64,000 nt of DNA from Labrenzia sp. DG1229 (GCF_000521215.1 NZ_KI928930.1:1-64000); one strand, 5' to 3'; positions 29,760 through 39,243 are shown, numbered from the stretch's first letter. Program-made: numbers and translations. The notes: a model not told the origin generated them from the sequence alone.

Positions 29760-30452
29760 TTGAGCCAGGCCGACATGCGTGTTCTTGCCATCGATACAGC
29801 ACTCGCCAATTGCGCTGCCGCAGTTCTCGACAACGGTGCAGAGACTGCATGTTTCGAAGCCTGTAGTGAGGAAATCGGTCGTGGGCATGCCGAGGTGCTG
29901 ATGGACATGATCGGCGAGGTCATGGCAGAGACGTCCACAGCCTTTTCCGATCTGGATCGTGTGGTCGTTACGGTCGGGCCGGGAAGTTTCACGGGACTGC
30001 GTGTCGGGCTTGCTGTCGCCCGAGGTTTCGGTCTCGTCCTCAGCAAGCCGGTCGTAGGCATCACCACGCTTGCCGCAATCGCGCGTTCCAACGCGCCGGC
30101 GGATAACGGTGCGCCGCTGCTCGTGGCGCTGACTGGCAAGGGAAACGAGGTATACTGTCAGGAATTTACGTCTTCAGGGGACAAGTCTGGCGACGCTGCC
30201 GTGCGAACACTTGACGATCTTGCGGCAACACTGCCACGGAGCATAAGGTTGGCGGGGTCGGCCGCAGAAAAAATCGCTCAGGCGCTGGATCTGCCGCAGG
30301 ATCAGATCATCTCGAGGATGGAGTATGCGGCAATACGGGAGGTTGCCGAACTCGGCCTCGTTGCTGATCCGGTCGTTTCCACACCGTCACCGCTATATCT
30401 GCGACCACCCGATGCTACGCCGCAGACCAGAGGAAGGATTGAACGGCAATGA
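29760..30452 (+). CDS. tsaB: tRNA threonylcarbamoyladenosine biosynthesis protein TsaB
   Basis: TsaB is the non-catalytic partner of TsaD in t6A37 tRNA modification. The 230-residue protein has the ASKHA-like N-terminus MRVLAIDTALANCAAAVL and the hallmark VVVTVGPGSFTGLRVGLAVARG. The start is TTG at 29760, supported by AGAAGGA about 9 bases upstream. The ATG at 29775 lacks a nearby site. The stop overlaps the rimI start by ATGA, implying translational coupling. Confidence 0.93.
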   Translation: MSQADMRVLAIDTALANCAAAVLDNGAETACFEACSEEIGRGHAEVLMDMIGEVMAETSTAFSDLDRVVVTVGPGSFTGLRVGLAVARGFGLVLSKPVVGITTLAAIARSNAPADNGAPLLVALTGKGNEVYCQEFTSSGDKSGDAAVRTLDDLAATLPRSIRLAGSAAEKIAQALDLPQDQIISRMEYAAIREVAELGLVADPVVSTPSPLYLRPPDATPQTRGRIERQ

Positions 30453-30937
30453 GTTTCTGGTGGTTCTGGGCCCAGCCGCCGGTCGTTGAAGAAGCGCTGG
30501 ACGAGGATCTGCCGAAGATAGCCGATATCCACGCTGCCTCGTTTCCGAACAAGTGGAATTCCGAAGAACTTGCGCGCATGAAGGCGCAGGAGGGTGTTGC
30601 GATCCTGGTCGCCCGTCGTGCCAGTCCATACGGCACGCGCGCTCCGCTGGGATTCCTCATTTTGCGCACGGTGGCCGATGAAGCAGAGGTGATCACTATT
30701 GCCGTGCATCCAAGACAGCGCGGGCGGGGCATCGGCAAAAAACTGATGGAAGCCGGCCTGTTCAGGCTTTACGGCGAACGCTGTAGTCATCTGTTTTTGG
30801 AAGTGGACGCGGCGAACAACTCCGCATTGCTGCTCTATCGCAGCCTCGGCTTCAAGCAGGTTGGCCAGAGAAAAGGCTATTACAGCGAGAGTGGCGGCGA
30901 CGGCACGGCGCTTGTCATGCGCATCGATCTTCGCTAA
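30449..30937 (+). CDS. rimI: Ribosomal-protein-alanine N-acetyltransferase RimI-like
   Basis: RimI acetylates the N-terminus of ribosomal protein S18 in E. coli, and homologues may act on other proteins. The 162-residue GNAT has LGFLILRTVADEAEVITIAV, the acetyl-CoA loop RQRGRGIGKKLM and LEVDAANNSALLLYRSLGF. The order tsaB-rimI is common in bacteria. The ATG overlaps the tsaB stop by 4 bases. fur follows after 45 bases on the same strand. Confidence 0.9.
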   Translation: MSFWWFWAQPPVVEEALDEDLPKIADIHAASFPNKWNSEELARMKAQEGVAILVARRASPYGTRAPLGFLILRTVADEAEVITIAVHPRQRGRGIGKKLMEAGLFRLYGERCSHLFLEVDAANNSALLLYRSLGFKQVGQRKGYYSESGGDGTALVMRIDLR

Positions 30938-30982
30938 GCGCTGTATTACGAAAATTCCGGTCAATCAGCAGGCGACGAACCA

Positions 30983-31432
30983 ATGACGGATGAGCGGCAA
31001 ACAACGCTGGCGGAAATGTGCGTGGCAAAGGGTATGCGCATGACCGAGCAGCGCCGCATCATAGCCACGGTCATCGAGGATGCTTCCGACGACCACCCTG
31101 ATGTCGAGGAACTCTACCGCCGGTCTGTCGCGATCGACAAGGGAATATCCATTTCGACCGTCTATCGTACCGTCAAGCTTTTTGAAGACGCCGGAATGAT
31201 CGAGCGACACGACTTCCGGGACGGTCGGTCACGCTACGAGACGGTGCCGGACGAGCATCACGACCATCTGATCGATCTGCGCAGCGGTCGGGTGATTGAA
31301 TTCCGGAGCGAGGAAATCGAGGCGCTACAGGAATTCATCGCCAAGAAGCTCGGTTACAAGCTGGTCGATCACCGGCTGGAACTCTATGGTGTTCCACTGG
31401 AGGCTTCAAAAGGTGAAAAAGGTGATGGCTAA
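30983..31432 (+). CDS. fur: Fur-family metal-responsive transcriptional regulator
   Basis: This is a metal-sensing repressor of 149 residues. In many Rhizobiales the orthologue at this position (before plsC and miaB) acts mainly as the manganese regulator Mur. The winged helix spans about 12-85 (GMRMTEQRRIIATVIEDA, SISTVYRTVKLFEDAGMIERH). The metal-binding stretch is DEHHDHLIDLRSGRVIEF. The CxxC that binds structural zinc in E. coli Fur is missing (LIDLRSG). The stop overlaps the plsC start. Confidence 0.88.
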   Translation: MTDERQTTLAEMCVAKGMRMTEQRRIIATVIEDASDDHPDVEELYRRSVAIDKGISISTVYRTVKLFEDAGMIERHDFRDGRSRYETVPDEHHDHLIDLRSGRVIEFRSEEIEALQEFIAKKLGYKLVDHRLELYGVPLEASKGEKGDG

Positions 31433-32291
31433 AGTCAAGGCGGCCTGGACAATTTTCGTTCTGGCGCTCGTCTCGCTGGTCCTGATCCCGCTGCAGTGGA
31501 TATCGCTGAAGCTCAAGCTTCGCGCCAGGAAAAAGCTTCCCCAGATCTGGCACCGGATCGCCACGCGCCTGGTCGGGATCAAGATCAGGCAGATCGGAGC
31601 TCCGTCAACGGACCGCCCGCTGCTCATCACGGCAAATCACGCCTCGTGGGTTGATATTGCCGTTATCGGTTCGCTGATCCCGCTTTCCTTCATCGCAAAG
31701 TCGGAAGTGTCCGGCTGGCCGATCTTCGGTCTGCTCGCAAAGCTTCAACAGACCGTTTTCGTCAATCGCACGAAACGGAGCGAGACGGGCCAGGTTGCGG
31801 ACGTGATCGCCGAACGCATGGCGGAAGGCGACGCGATGGTTCTGTTTGCGGAGGGAACGTCGAACGACGGCAATTGCGTGCTGCCCTTCCGCTCCGCTTT
31901 GCTGGGCGCGGCGACGCGAGCAATTGGAGAAGACAACGAAACCAGCGTCTGGGTCCAACCTCTTTCGATTGCCTACCAGGGTTTTTACGGACTTCCTATG
32001 GGCCGGGCACACCGGCCGCATGTGGCCTGGTACGGTGATATGGAACTTCCTGGCCACCTTTGGGGAATATTCTCGCGCGGTGCTCTGGATGTTATCGTGT
32101 CCTGGGGAGAGCCGGTTCTTGTTGGCAAAACCACGGACCGCAAGGAACTCACACTGCGTCTGGAAAACGAAGTTCGCGCGATGACAATCTCTTCTTTGCT
32201 GCAAAAACCGGTCGAGAGTGCAGATTCTGGCGAAATCGAACCCCACGAGTTCTTCTCAAACGACGAAAAACCCGTTAAAGCTGGCGCCTGA
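31425..32291 (+). CDS. plsC: 1-acyl-sn-glycerol-3-phosphate acyltransferase
   Basis: PlsC adds the second acyl chain to make phosphatidic acid at the inner membrane. The 288-residue protein has an N-terminal membrane helix (AAWTIFVLALVSLVLIPLQW) and the catalytic HX4D motif (NHASWVD, His72 and Asp77). It also has the FVNRTKRSE block and the EGT motif (LFAEGTSNDG). The start at 31425 overlaps the fur stop by 8 bases, and a GTG at 31413 is an alternative. The hydrophilic tail after about 250 is variable. Confidence 0.9.
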   Translation: MAKVKAAWTIFVLALVSLVLIPLQWISLKLKLRARKKLPQIWHRIATRLVGIKIRQIGAPSTDRPLLITANHASWVDIAVIGSLIPLSFIAKSEVSGWPIFGLLAKLQQTVFVNRTKRSETGQVADVIAERMAEGDAMVLFAEGTSNDGNCVLPFRSALLGAATRAIGEDNETSVWVQPLSIAYQGFYGLPMGRAHRPHVAWYGDMELPGHLWGIFSRGALDVIVSWGEPVLVGKTTDRKELTLRLENEVRAMTISSLLQKPVESADSGEIEPHEFFSNDEKPVKAGA

Positions 32292-32429
32292 TTTTGAGTG
32301 CCGTCCGCAGCAGTGACTGTTTGAAGGACGAAGCGAACGGAATTTTTCCGATCGCCCGCTATACCGGCGCAAGTCCGGGCACCTGCCATCAAGACATGTC
32401 GGCCGACTGATCAAGGCCACGAGGAGCGA

Positions 32430-33914
32430 ATGACAAGCCGTCCGGAAGCAGAACAAGAAACGACACCTTCCGCCGTTTCCACCGCACAAGACCAGACAGT
32501 GAAAGGCACGAACACACGAAAGGTGTTCGTGCGAACCTACGGCTGTCAGATGAATGTTTATGACAGCGAGCGGATGACCGACGTACTGGCGCCTGAAGGA
32601 TTTGAGGCGACGGACGACATGGAAGACGCGGACCTCGTCATCCTCAACACGTGTCACATCCGCGAGAAGGCTGCCGAAAAGGTCTATTCGGAACTGGGCC
32701 GGATCCGGAAAGTGAAGGAAGAACGCGCCCGGCACGGCAAGGGCATGATGGTCGGTGTCGCCGGATGCGTCGCGCAGGCGGAAGGCGAGGAAATATCCCG
32801 GCGCGCGCCGATCGTTGATCTGGTGGTCGGGCCGCAGAGCTATCATCAGCTGCCCGGTCTCTTGTCGAAGGCGCGAAACGGCAACAAGGTCGTGGAAACC
32901 GAATTCGATATCGATGCGAAGTTCGATCACCTGTCGGCACGTGCGGAAAGACCGGTCATGAAACGCCCGCCCGCGGCTTTTTTGACGGTCCAGGAGGGAT
33001 GCGACAAGTTCTGTACCTTCTGTGTCGTGCCTTACACCAGGGGTGCTGAAGTTTCACGATCCGTCGAGCAGATTGTCGCTGAAGCCGAACGCATGGCGGC
33101 GGGGGGCGTGCGCGAAGTCACCTTGCTGGGCCAGAATGTGAACGCCTACCATGGCGAGGCAAAGGATGGATCGATCTGGGGACTTGGGCGTTTGTTGCGC
33201 CGGCTTGCGGATATCGACGGCCTGGACCGGCTTCGCTACACCACGAGCCACCCACGGGACATGGATGATGATCTGATCCTGGCGCATCGGGATCTGAAAA
33301 GCCTGATGCCCTATCTGCATCTTCCCGTACAGTCCGGCTCCGACAAGATCCTGAAATCCATGAACCGCCGCCATACCAGAGACGAGTATTTCCGGCTGAT
33401 CGACCGGATTCGTGAAGCCGCTCCGGACATCGCACTTTCGGGCGATTTCATCGTCGGTTTCCCGGACGAAACGGAACAGGACTTCGCAGACACAATGGAT
33501 CTGATCCGCCGCGTCGAGTACGGCTCTGCATTTTCGTTCAAGTACAGCCAACGTCCTGGAACACCAGGAGCAACTATGGACAATCAGGTGCCCGAAGATG
33601 TGAAATCTGCCCGGCTCGCCGAGCTTCAGGCGCTGATATCCGGGCAGCAGAAAGCCTTCAACGCGTCGCGTCGCGGAATGGTCTGCGATGTCCTTCTCGA
33701 AAAGAAGGGCCGCAATCCAGGCCAGATTGTCGGCAAGTCGCCCTGGCTGCAGCCCGTGCAACTGGATGCAGCGGAAGACTTGATCGGCAGCATACAAGCG
33801 GTGGAAATCGTTGAGATCGGATCTAATTCGCTGTTCGGGCAATTGATTGCCGGGCAAGATGATCATGCGAATCCCGGTTTGTCCCGGCTACGCTCTAAAG
33901 GAGACGTCATTTGA
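32430..33914 (+). CDS. miaB: tRNA-2-methylthio-N6-dimethylallyladenosine synthase MiaB
   Basis: MiaB is a radical-SAM methylthiotransferase that adds the 2-methylthio group to i6A37 in tRNA. The 494-residue protein has the N-terminal cluster cysteines C39 (TYGCQMN), C75 (NTCHI) and C113 (AGCVAQ). The radical-SAM triad is C191, C195 and C198 ([16 protein letters not shown]). A TRAM domain forms the end (about 375-450). The first 28 residues are a non-conserved leader. The stop overlaps the phoH start by TTGA. Confidence 0.96.
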   Translation: MTSRPEAEQETTPSAVSTAQDQTVKGTNTRKVFVRTYGCQMNVYDSERMTDVLAPEGFEATDDMEDADLVILNTCHIREKAAEKVYSELGRIRKVKEERARHGKGMMVGVAGCVAQAEGEEISRRAPIVDLVVGPQSYHQLPGLLSKARNGNKVVETEFDIDAKFDHLSARAERPVMKRPPAAFLTVQEGCDKFCTFCVVPYTRGAEVSRSVEQIVAEAERMAAGGVREVTLLGQNVNAYHGEAKDGSIWGLGRLLRRLADIDGLDRLRYTTSHPRDMDDDLILAHRDLKSLMPYLHLPVQSGSDKILKSMNRRHTRDEYFRLIDRIREAAPDIALSGDFIVGFPDETEQDFADTMDLIRRVEYGSAFSFKYSQRPGTPGATMDNQVPEDVKSARLAELQALISGQQKAFNASRRGMVCDVLLEKKGRNPGQIVGKSPWLQPVQLDAAEDLIGSIQAVEIVEIGSNSLFGQLIAGQDDHANPGLSRLRSKGDVI

Positions 33915-35041
33915 CGCGCGACAGCTCTTCTTCCCGCAAGCAAACGGATCAAGCTGCATCCGCCGGTTCGGCGTCCGACACGACGCACATCGTTCTTGCA
34001 TTTGAAGACAACCGTCTGATTGGGGACCTCTTCGGTCAGTTCGACCAGAATCTCGCGCTGATCGAACAGCGGGTCGGCGTCGACGCTATCGCCAGGGGCA
34101 ATCAGGTAACGCTGAAAGGTTCCCAGGCCGGCTGCGCCCAGGCGCGTACCGCGCTTGAGGCGTTGTATCAACGGCTTTTGCAGGGTCAGGAAATTCATCC
34201 AGGTGATGTGGACGGGGCTCTTCGGATGGCTGCAGCAGCCGAGGCACAGCTGCCATTGCCGACCCTGGAGCCGAAGTCGCGGCTCGCCTTTGCCCAGATC
34301 GCCACCAGGCGCAAGACGATCGTGGCGCGGACCCCGACACAGGACGCCTATATCCGTTCCATGGACCGGGCCGATCTGATTTTCGGTACAGGCCCTGCCG
34401 GAACTGGCAAGACCTTCCTGGCTGTTGCCTATGCTGCGGCCCTGCTCGAGCGTGGTGACGTCGCGCGTCTGATCCTGTCCCGCCCGGCAGTGGAAGCAGG
34501 CGAGCGTCTTGGGTTCCTTCCTGGCGAAATGAAAGACAAGGTCGATCCGTACCTGCGGCCGATCTACGATGCACTTTACGAGATGATGCCTGCGGAAAAG
34601 GTCGATCGTGGACTCCAGTCCGGCATGATCGAAGTCGCGCCGCTCGCATTCATGCGTGGACGTACTTTGTCGAACGCTGTCGTTCTGCTGGACGAGGCTC
34701 AGAACACGACGTCGATGCAGATGAAGATGTTTCTGACCCGCCTCGGCGAAGGTTCGAAAATGATCGTTACCGGCGATCCCAGTCAGATCGACCTGCCGAC
34801 CGGCCAGAAATCGGGTCTTCGGGAGGCACTTGGCCTGTTGACCGATATTCAGGCAGTCTCCCATATCCGCTTCAACGAAACGGATGTTGTCCGTCACGAA
34901 CTCGTCGGCAGGATCGTGACAGCCTACGACAACGCGTCGCGCGAGGAATCCCAGGCCCGTGAGCGGCAATACGCGGATCGCCGGCGCGAAACCGGCAGCG
35001 ACAAGACAACATCCCGATCACCCAAGGTGGCAGCATCCTGA
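33911..35041 (+). CDS. phoH: PhoH-family ATPase
   Basis: PhoH-like proteins are NTPases tied to RNA metabolism, often with YbeY. The 376-residue protein starts with TTG at 33911, set by an AAAGGAG site 8 bases upstream. Residues about 30-110 form a KH-like N-terminal region. The Walker A motif is GPAGTGKT (about 161-168), and Walker B is [11 protein letters not shown] (about 256-266). The Gly/Asp-rich segment [10 protein letters not shown] follows. It lies between miaB and ybeY in the conserved order. Confidence 0.93.
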   Translation: MTRDSSSSRKQTDQAASAGSASDTTHIVLAFEDNRLIGDLFGQFDQNLALIEQRVGVDAIARGNQVTLKGSQAGCAQARTALEALYQRLLQGQEIHPGDVDGALRMAAAAEAQLPLPTLEPKSRLAFAQIATRRKTIVARTPTQDAYIRSMDRADLIFGTGPAGTGKTFLAVAYAAALLERGDVARLILSRPAVEAGERLGFLPGEMKDKVDPYLRPIYDALYEMMPAEKVDRGLQSGMIEVAPLAFMRGRTLSNAVVLLDEAQNTTSMQMKMFLTRLGEGSKMIVTGDPSQIDLPTGQKSGLREALGLLTDIQAVSHIRFNETDVVRHELVGRIVTAYDNASREESQARERQYADRRRETGSDKTTSRSPKVAAS

Positions 35042-35056
35042 AATGGCTGAGCCGAT

Positions 35057-35572
35057 ATGACAGAAGCGCTGCCCGAGGGATTTGAGGTCGACTTGTCGAT
35101 AGAGGCCGGTGATTGGCCTGCACAGGAAGAACTTGAGCCTCTTGCCGTGCGCGCAATAGGCGCGGCATTTGCGAGTGCTGATCTGCAGGTATTGAAACAC
35201 ACCGAAGTCTCGCTGCTTTTCACGGACGATACCGCGATCCGCAAACTGAATGGTCAATGGCGGAACAAGAACAAGCCGACAAATGTTCTGTCATTTCCGG
35301 GCAGTGATCCGAAAGGTGATGCCTACGGGCCGCTTCTGGGTGATATTGTTTTCGGCTACGAGACCATTTCACTCGAAGCAAAGGAGATGGGAGTTGAATT
35401 CTCCGATCACATTTCCCATTTGACCGTTCATGGTTTGCTTCATCTTTTCGACTATGATCATCAGGAAAGTGACGAAGCCGAATTGATGGAAAGTCTTGAG
35501 AAAACCATTCTGGCGTCGATAGACATTGATGACCCTTACGCCGACAGTCCTCTTGTGGGAGACGGCGAATAG
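35057..35572 (+). CDS. ybeY: Endoribonuclease YbeY
   Basis: YbeY is a single-strand endoribonuclease involved in 16S rRNA maturation and ribosome quality control. The 171-residue protein ends its catalytic region with HGLLHLFDYDH, giving zinc ligands His125, His129 and His135. Earlier hallmarks are NKPTNVLSFP and GDIVFGYETI. It follows phoH by 15 bases and precedes corC by 36, in one operon with miaB and lnt. Confidence 0.95.
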   Translation: MTEALPEGFEVDLSIEAGDWPAQEELEPLAVRAIGAAFASADLQVLKHTEVSLLFTDDTAIRKLNGQWRNKNKPTNVLSFPGSDPKGDAYGPLLGDIVFGYETISLEAKEMGVEFSDHISHLTVHGLLHLFDYDHQESDEAELMESLEKTILASIDIDDPYADSPLVGDGE

Positions 35573-35608
35573 ATGGCATCATGGGGCACAAAGTTCTTGT
35601 ATTGATAG

Positions 35609-36814
35609 ATGATGAGCGCAGTTGAACCGCAAAGTCCGGCGGGCGAGCCCAAGGCCACCGAGGCTGGACAATCTCCGGATGGAGAAGATCCGCAACAGAT
35701 GAAGCCGCAGCGGACTGCGGCCTTCCTCGACAAATTCAAACGCGTATTGCGCTTGGGGCGCCAGTCCTCGAGCCTTCGCGAAAACCTCCAGGACGAGTTG
35801 GCGCGCGAAGGAAGCGGCGACGCTGCTTTCTCTCCGGAAGAACGCCTTCTACTCGGCAACATCTTGCGGCTGCGTGAGTTGCGGGTCGACGATGTCATGA
35901 TCCCGCGGGCCGATATCGATGCGGTAGATCTTGACACAAGCCTCAGCCGACTGATGGAGCTTTTTCAAAAGAGTGGCCATTCGCGCATGCCGGTCTATGA
36001 GGAGACGCTGGATGATCCGCGCGGCATGGTTCACATCAAGGACCTTATGGCGTTTATTGCCGAGCAGGGAGCAAGCAGGCGCATTGCAACTGCTGTGGAA
36101 AATGGTGGCGCCAAGGAAACGGAGCGCGAGCTCCTCGAAAACGGCATGGCCCGCAAGGGCCACAATGCGCCGGATCTGGATCTGTCCTGCGTCGATCTTT
36201 CAGTCACGCTGAAGGAAACGGACCTCTTGAGGAACCTCCTGTTTGTACCGCCATCAATGCCGGCAACCGATCTGATGGCGAAAATGCAGGCAGGCCGTAT
36301 CCAGATGGCCGTTGTTATCGACGAATATGGTGGTACCGACGGTCTCGTTTCGCTGGAGGACCTTGTGGAGGAAGTCGTCGGCGATATTGAAGACGAACAT
36401 GATGAAGACGAGGAGGCCATGCTTGCCTCCGCAGAAGAAGGTGTCTGGATCGCCGATCCCAGATTACCGCTCGAAGACCTCGACAAGGCTCTTGGAACAC
36501 ATCTGAACGACGGTGAAATTTCCGAAGATGTCGATACGCTTGGAGGCCTGCTGTATGTCACAATCGGCCGGGTGCCGGTGCGCGGCGAACTCTTGTTCGT
36601 GCCCGGGGAAGTTCCTGGCTTCGAGTTCGAGGTAATGGACGCGGATCCGAGACGCATCAAGCGCCTGAAGATCAGGCGAAGACGCGCCGAGCCGAGACCT
36701 CAGGATCTGAGGCGGAGGCCAAAAAAAACGGGTGCGGTTCAGGGCGAGGCACCATCGGGCGCGAGTGCCGAGGCAGCGTCAGAGCGGTCGGCGTCCCCCG
36801 ACAGCAGCACCTGA
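35609..36814 (+). CDS. corC: CorC/HlyC-type CBS-domain protein
   Basis: This soluble CBS-pair protein belongs to the CorC/hemolysin-C family, often called a magnesium/cobalt efflux factor. The 401-residue protein has a low-complexity start and RLRELRVDDVMIPRADIDAV, opening the first CBS domain (about 80-200). The second (about 205-265) includes VIDEYGGTDGLVSLEDLVEE. A CorC_HlyC C-terminal domain follows (about 290-360) and then a basic, Ala/Ser-rich tail. It lies between ybeY and lnt. Two adjacent ATGs (35609 and 35612) make the exact start uncertain. Confidence 0.87.
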   Translation: MMSAVEPQSPAGEPKATEAGQSPDGEDPQQMKPQRTAAFLDKFKRVLRLGRQSSSLRENLQDELAREGSGDAAFSPEERLLLGNILRLRELRVDDVMIPRADIDAVDLDTSLSRLMELFQKSGHSRMPVYEETLDDPRGMVHIKDLMAFIAEQGASRRIATAVENGGAKETERELLENGMARKGHNAPDLDLSCVDLSVTLKETDLLRNLLFVPPSMPATDLMAKMQAGRIQMAVVIDEYGGTDGLVSLEDLVEEVVGDIEDEHDEDEEAMLASAEEGVWIADPRLPLEDLDKALGTHLNDGEISEDVDTLGGLLYVTIGRVPVRGELLFVPGEVPGFEFEVMDADPRRIKRLKIRRRRAEPRPQDLRRRPKKTGAVQGEAPSGASAEAASERSASPDSST

Positions 36815-36919
36815 GCAAAGCCAGTTTCCGATAGCACAGGTCAGCCCGCGGGATATTAGCGCTTGACCGGTCCGCGCTGAGCCGACAAGTCTCCATGCTT
36901 GGCTTGGGGATCGGTGTCA

Positions 36920-38536
36920 ATGAACTGGTTAGCGCAAAAACTGTCTGTCTTTCCCAACACTTTTTTGCTGGCTTGGGGATGGCCGCGACGTTTCCTTTGC
37001 CTGATTTGCGGCGCACTCACCGCTTTCGCCCTGCCGCCCTACGATGTTTCCCCGGTGTTGCTGATCACTTTGCCGGGTCTGGTGTGGATGCTGGATGGCG
37101 CGCTGGAACCGGGAAGCGAGCAAAGGCGGTCAAGAGCATGGGCCGGGTTCGCGCTGGGCTGGTTGTTCGGCTTCGGATATTTCCTGTCCGGCCTTTGGTG
37201 GATCGGCGCTGCCTTTCTCGTGGAAGCCGATCGTTTTGCCTGGCTCATGCCTTTCGCTGTCATCGCGATGCCGGCGGGGCTGGCGCTGTTCACGGCCGCA
37301 GGTGTCGCCGTTGCGGCTGTTTTCTGGAGCGATCGGTTCAGCCGCATACTGTTACTCGCAGCCTGTCTGACGCTGGCAGACTGGGGTCGTGGTCATTTTC
37401 TGACGGGATTTCCGTGGAATGCATTTGGCTACGGCATTTCGGACTATCTGGTACTTGTTCAGGCCGCAAGTCTGTTCGGCATCTACGGGTTGACCTTTCT
37501 GGTCATTGCAATTGGCGCCGCTCCCGCGGTTCTTGCCGATGCAAAACCGTTTCACAAGCGCATCAACGCCATCTTGGTTGCAGCGGCGGCTTTTGTTGTC
37601 GTCATGGTCTATGGGTCGCTGCGGGTCTGGTCGGTTGAGCCGCAGAACACCGCGCTTGATATCCGAATTGTACAGCCCGCGATCGATCAGAAGGACAAGT
37701 GGCGACCGGACCTCAAGGAAGAGATTTTTCAAACCTATCTCGACATGACCGAAGCGCCGCTTGGCGGTGACGCGCGGGTCGGTCAGCCGCGACTGGTCGT
37801 CTGGCCCGAATCGGCCCTTCCCTTCCTCCTGACGCAGGAACCGGGTGCTCTCTTTCGCATCGGTCTGGCGCTCGGCGAGAACACGGAACTCGTAACCGGC
37901 GCCGTTCGGGCGGAGACAGGGGCTGAGGGCACTGAATATTTCAATAGTGTCTTTGTCGTAGGTGGCGATGGCACGGTAAAAGGCCTTTACGACAAGGTCC
38001 GCCTGGTTCCATTTGGGGAATTTGTTCCGCTCAAACCGTTGCTGGAAAGTATCGGAATTACCAATCTCGCAGGTCCGATGGATGGCTTCGAAGCCGGCTA
38101 TCAGCAGCGTGTGCTATCTACTTCCGATGGTTTCAGTTTTCTACCCTTGATTTGCTATGAAGCGATTTTTCCGGGTGTTGGCGCAGGAGAAGACGGAAAA
38201 CCGTCCTTCCTGTTGAATGTGACCAACGACGCGTGGTTTGGCCGGACACCAGGTCCTTACCAGCACTTTGCCCAGGCGCGCATGAGGGCCGTCGAAACGG
38301 GACTTCCTCTTGTAAGAGCCGCAAATACGGGTATTTCGGCGGTTGTTGATGGCAGGGGTGCTGTTGTTAACGAGTTGGTAATATTCGAGCGAGGTGTTGT
38401 CGATGCAAAGCTTCCACAGAGTTTTGGCAAAACCCTCTACGGCAGTTTTGGCGATCTTCCAGTGTTGTTTATTTCAATAACACTTGTGGTATTTGCGGGT
38501 ACTTCAAAATACAACCGCTACTCGCGTAAAAATTGA
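36920..38536 (+). CDS. lnt: Apolipoprotein N-acyltransferase
   Basis: Lnt adds the third acyl chain to lipoproteins at the periplasmic face of the inner membrane. The 538-residue protein has about seven membrane helices in its first 220 residues and a nitrilase-like catalytic domain. The triad is Glu297 (WPESALPF), Lys359 (YDKVRLVPFGEFVP) and Cys412 (LICYEAIFP). A last membrane helix lies near 515-530. The start at 36920 opens at MNWLAQKLSVFPN. It closes the miaB-to-lnt operon. Confidence 0.94.
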   Translation: MNWLAQKLSVFPNTFLLAWGWPRRFLCLICGALTAFALPPYDVSPVLLITLPGLVWMLDGALEPGSEQRRSRAWAGFALGWLFGFGYFLSGLWWIGAAFLVEADRFAWLMPFAVIAMPAGLALFTAAGVAVAAVFWSDRFSRILLLAACLTLADWGRGHFLTGFPWNAFGYGISDYLVLVQAASLFGIYGLTFLVIAIGAAPAVLADAKPFHKRINAILVAAAAFVVVMVYGSLRVWSVEPQNTALDIRIVQPAIDQKDKWRPDLKEEIFQTYLDMTEAPLGGDARVGQPRLVVWPESALPFLLTQEPGALFRIGLALGENTELVTGAVRAETGAEGTEYFNSVFVVGGDGTVKGLYDKVRLVPFGEFVPLKPLLESIGITNLAGPMDGFEAGYQQRVLSTSDGFSFLPLICYEAIFPGVGAGEDGKPSFLLNVTNDAWFGRTPGPYQHFAQARMRAVETGLPLVRAANTGISAVVDGRGAVVNELVIFERGVVDAKLPQSFGKTLYGSFGDLPVLFISITLVVFAGTSKYNRYSRKN

Positions 38537-38633
38537 TTTTTTTTGTTTGAGTTGAGTGATTAAAGTGTGATACAACCGTGAAATCGCCGATTGAAGGTTG
38601 ATTCATGTGCAAGTGAGGGGTTGCGGGCTCGCT

Positions 38634-38711
38634 TTTTTCTCTTGGGTCTCGTGGGAGGACTTGGAGATGCTTGTACAGACGAAAACGAGCGGACATTCGC
38701 CAAGAGAAAAA
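38634..38711. promoter_or_regulatory. Long-range inverted repeat in the praR leader
   Basis: TTTTTCTCTTGG (38634-38645) and CCAAGAGAAAAA (38700-38711) are perfect 12-bp complements separated by 54 bases. Folded, the stem would enclose the ribosome binding site and start of the 19-codon leader ORF and end about 15 bases before praR. This suggests control at the RNA level. Confidence 0.5.
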
Positions 38712-38726
38712 GAAAGAGCGACGTAA
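38667..38726 (+). CDS. Putative 19-residue leader peptide upstream of praR
   Basis: ATG at 38667 follows a strong GGGAGGA site (38653-38659) with 7-base spacing. The 19 codons read MLVQTKTSGHSPREKERAT, and the TAA stop (38724-38726) directly abuts the praR ATG at 38727. praR itself has only a weak purine stretch before its start. The arrangement predicts translational coupling. The peptide is basic and has no known family. Its last third overlaps the right arm of the inverted repeat. Confidence 0.45.
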   Translation: MLVQTKTSGHSPREKERAT

Positions 38727-39131
38727 ATGCCCAGTAAGAAATCACCAAATCCAATTGACATACACGTCGGCAGCCGTGTTCGCCTCAGGCGGATGATGCT
38801 CGGCATGAGTCAGGAAAAACTGGGTGAAAGCCTAGGCATCACCTTCCAGCAGATACAAAAATACGAAAAAGGCACCAACCGTATTGGTGCCAGCCGCCTG
38901 CAGCACATTGCGACTGTTCTGAAAGTGCCGGTTTCCTTCTTCTTCGAGGATGCACCGGGGACACCTGAGGAAGCGGAAGGCTTCGGAGAGACGCAGCCCA
39001 CATCCTATGTGGTTGATTTTCTGTCATCGTCCGAAGGTCTGTCACTGAACAAAGCTTTTGTACGTATTGAAGATCCCAAGGTGCGACGCCGGATCGTCGA
39101 TCTTGTGCGTTCTCTTGGCGGTGACGACTGA
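38727..39131 (+). CDS. praR: PraR-like XRE-family transcriptional regulator
   Basis: This 134-residue DNA-binding regulator has a helix-turn-helix domain at about 15-70 (VGSRVRLRRMMLGMSQEKLG, ITFQQIQKYEKGTNRIGASR). VSFFFEDAPG and a C-terminal segment (KAFVRIEDPKVRRRIVDLVR) follow. Sequence and position before metK match PraR/PhrR-type regulators of rhizobia, which influence biofilm, surface and host-interaction genes. That role is family knowledge, not shown here. An upstream leader ORF ends at its start codon. Confidence 0.82.
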   Translation: MPSKKSPNPIDIHVGSRVRLRRMMLGMSQEKLGESLGITFQQIQKYEKGTNRIGASRLQHIATVLKVPVSFFFEDAPGTPEEAEGFGETQPTSYVVDFLSSSEGLSLNKAFVRIEDPKVRRRIVDLVRSLGGDD

Positions 39132-39183
39132 GAAATTTGCACAATACGCTTGACGCAGCGAAAAACTTCTAAGATTGATGCAC

Positions 39184-39213
39184 CTGAAGCGGCGATGTCA
39201 TTTGCCGCTTCAG
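39184..39213 (+). promoter_or_regulatory. Stable hairpin in the metK leader
   Basis: CTGAAGCGGC and GCCGCTTCAG form a perfect 10-bp stem around a 10-base loop, 30 bases before the metK ATG. There is no T-run, so it is not a simple terminator. I could not match it to a SAM or SAM/SAH riboswitch. Confidence 0.5.
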
Positions 39214-39243
39214 CTATATTCATTCCCAGAAGGACGATCGCCA

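Noticed and set aside
39132-39243. SAM-II or SAM/SAH riboswitch before metK
   Set aside because: The hairpin is clear, but I could not find the conserved core of either class as I remember them.
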